Source of the DNA: CAZFQD01 sp964520885
Lineage (GTDB): Bacteria; Bacillota; Clostridia; Oscillospirales; SIG519
Assembly: GCA_964520885.1 (NCBI GenBank)
Contig: CAZFQD010000050.1
Coordinates: 1 to 14,676, forward strand
DNA length: 14,676 nucleotides
Direction: 5' to 3'
Shown here: in pieces, positions 14,588-14,676 of the stretch
Position numbering within the stretch: position 1 is the stretch's first letter
Layout of the letters: each line of letters opens with the position of its first letter
The notes under the pieces: model-generated
Told to the model about the DNA's origin: nothing
Database searches by the model: none
What the model saw: the letters and a program-made list of their open reading frames with translations, nothing else
Made by a program: the position numbers and the translations under genes

Positions 14588-14645
14588 TTTGACCAAATTA
14601 AATTCGTAGTCGTATAAAGATACGATAGAGTTTGATTTGGTCAAA
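14588..14645. repeat. 58-nt imperfect inverted repeat at the right edge
   Basis: TTTGACCAAAT (14588-14598) and ATTTGGTCAAA (14635-14645) are perfect 11-base arms. Inside them TCGTAT (14610-14615) and ATACGA (14620-14625) form the tip of the hairpin around an AAAG loop. The segment and its flank to the window end are less AT-rich than the surroundings. It does not end in a U-tract directly, so it is not a standard terminator. A dispersed repeat, a miniature mobile element or the end of an upstream unit are all possible. Confidence 0.6.
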
Positions 14646-14676
14646 AGCCACAAAAACGGCACTCCTGTGAGGTTGT

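Noticed and set aside
14560..14676. C-terminal end of a protein gene on the minus strand entering from the right edge
   Set aside because: The frame is open, but it runs through both arms of the inverted repeat and I recognise no protein family; a repeat is the simpler reading.

Overview
The window is very AT-rich, and every convincing gene lies on the minus strand, so transcription runs from the right edge to the left. The adjacent spoIIGA, sigE and sigG, followed by a ylmC/ymxH-type gene and further left yunB, mark an endospore-forming Bacillota. The low GC, the nfnAB pair (an electron-bifurcating transhydrogenase typical of anaerobes) and the style of the intergenic repeats point to an anaerobic member of the Clostridia. 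I cannot name a genus.

Layout in the direction of transcription. (1) 14676-14481: the spoIIG control region. It holds a 58-nt imperfect hairpin, a Spo0A-box-like heptamer, a sigma-A-like promoter with unusually wide spacing, and a nested palindrome over the -10. (2) 14480-11627: a sporulation block of spoIIGA (protease that matures pro-sigma-E), sigE (mother-cell sigma), sigG (late forespore sigma, with its own sigma-F-like promoter and a terminator) and a small PRC-barrel protein of the YlmC/YmxH family. (3) 11610-9243: a two-gene nfnA-nfnB operon with a good sigma-A promoter and a hairpin terminator. (4) 9187-6935: a MacA/HlyD-like adaptor and a MacB/FtsX-like ABC permease with no ATPase gene beside them. 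(5) 6850-928: a tight run of yunB (sporulation), ligA (DNA ligase), and gatC, gatA and gatB (tRNA-dependent amidotransferase). (6) 893-147: a cytoplasmic SASA/CE6-type carbohydrate esterase, possibly read through from gatB.

How the parts work together. Region 2 is the conserved compartment-specific sigma cascade: Spo0A would turn on spoIIG, SpoIIGA cleaves pro-sigma-E, and sigma-G follows in the forespore. Region 5 mixes a spore gene with housekeeping genes for replication/repair and translation. Region 3 balances NADH, NADPH and ferredoxin.

I found no completely new system. The most interesting details are regulatory. The sigE start appears to be a TTG that overlaps spoIIGA by 14 nt, with its Shine-Dalgarno sequence inside the spoIIGA coding end. 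The spoIIG-type promoter has a 21-bp spacer. A sigma-F-like promoter plus leader hairpin lies before sigG. The exporter pair lacks an ATPase, and several repeat remnants lie at gene borders. Several starts given here are shorter than the longest possible reading frame because the Shine-Dalgarno position and family alignment favour the internal codon. No tRNA, rRNA, CRISPR array or insertion sequence was seen.
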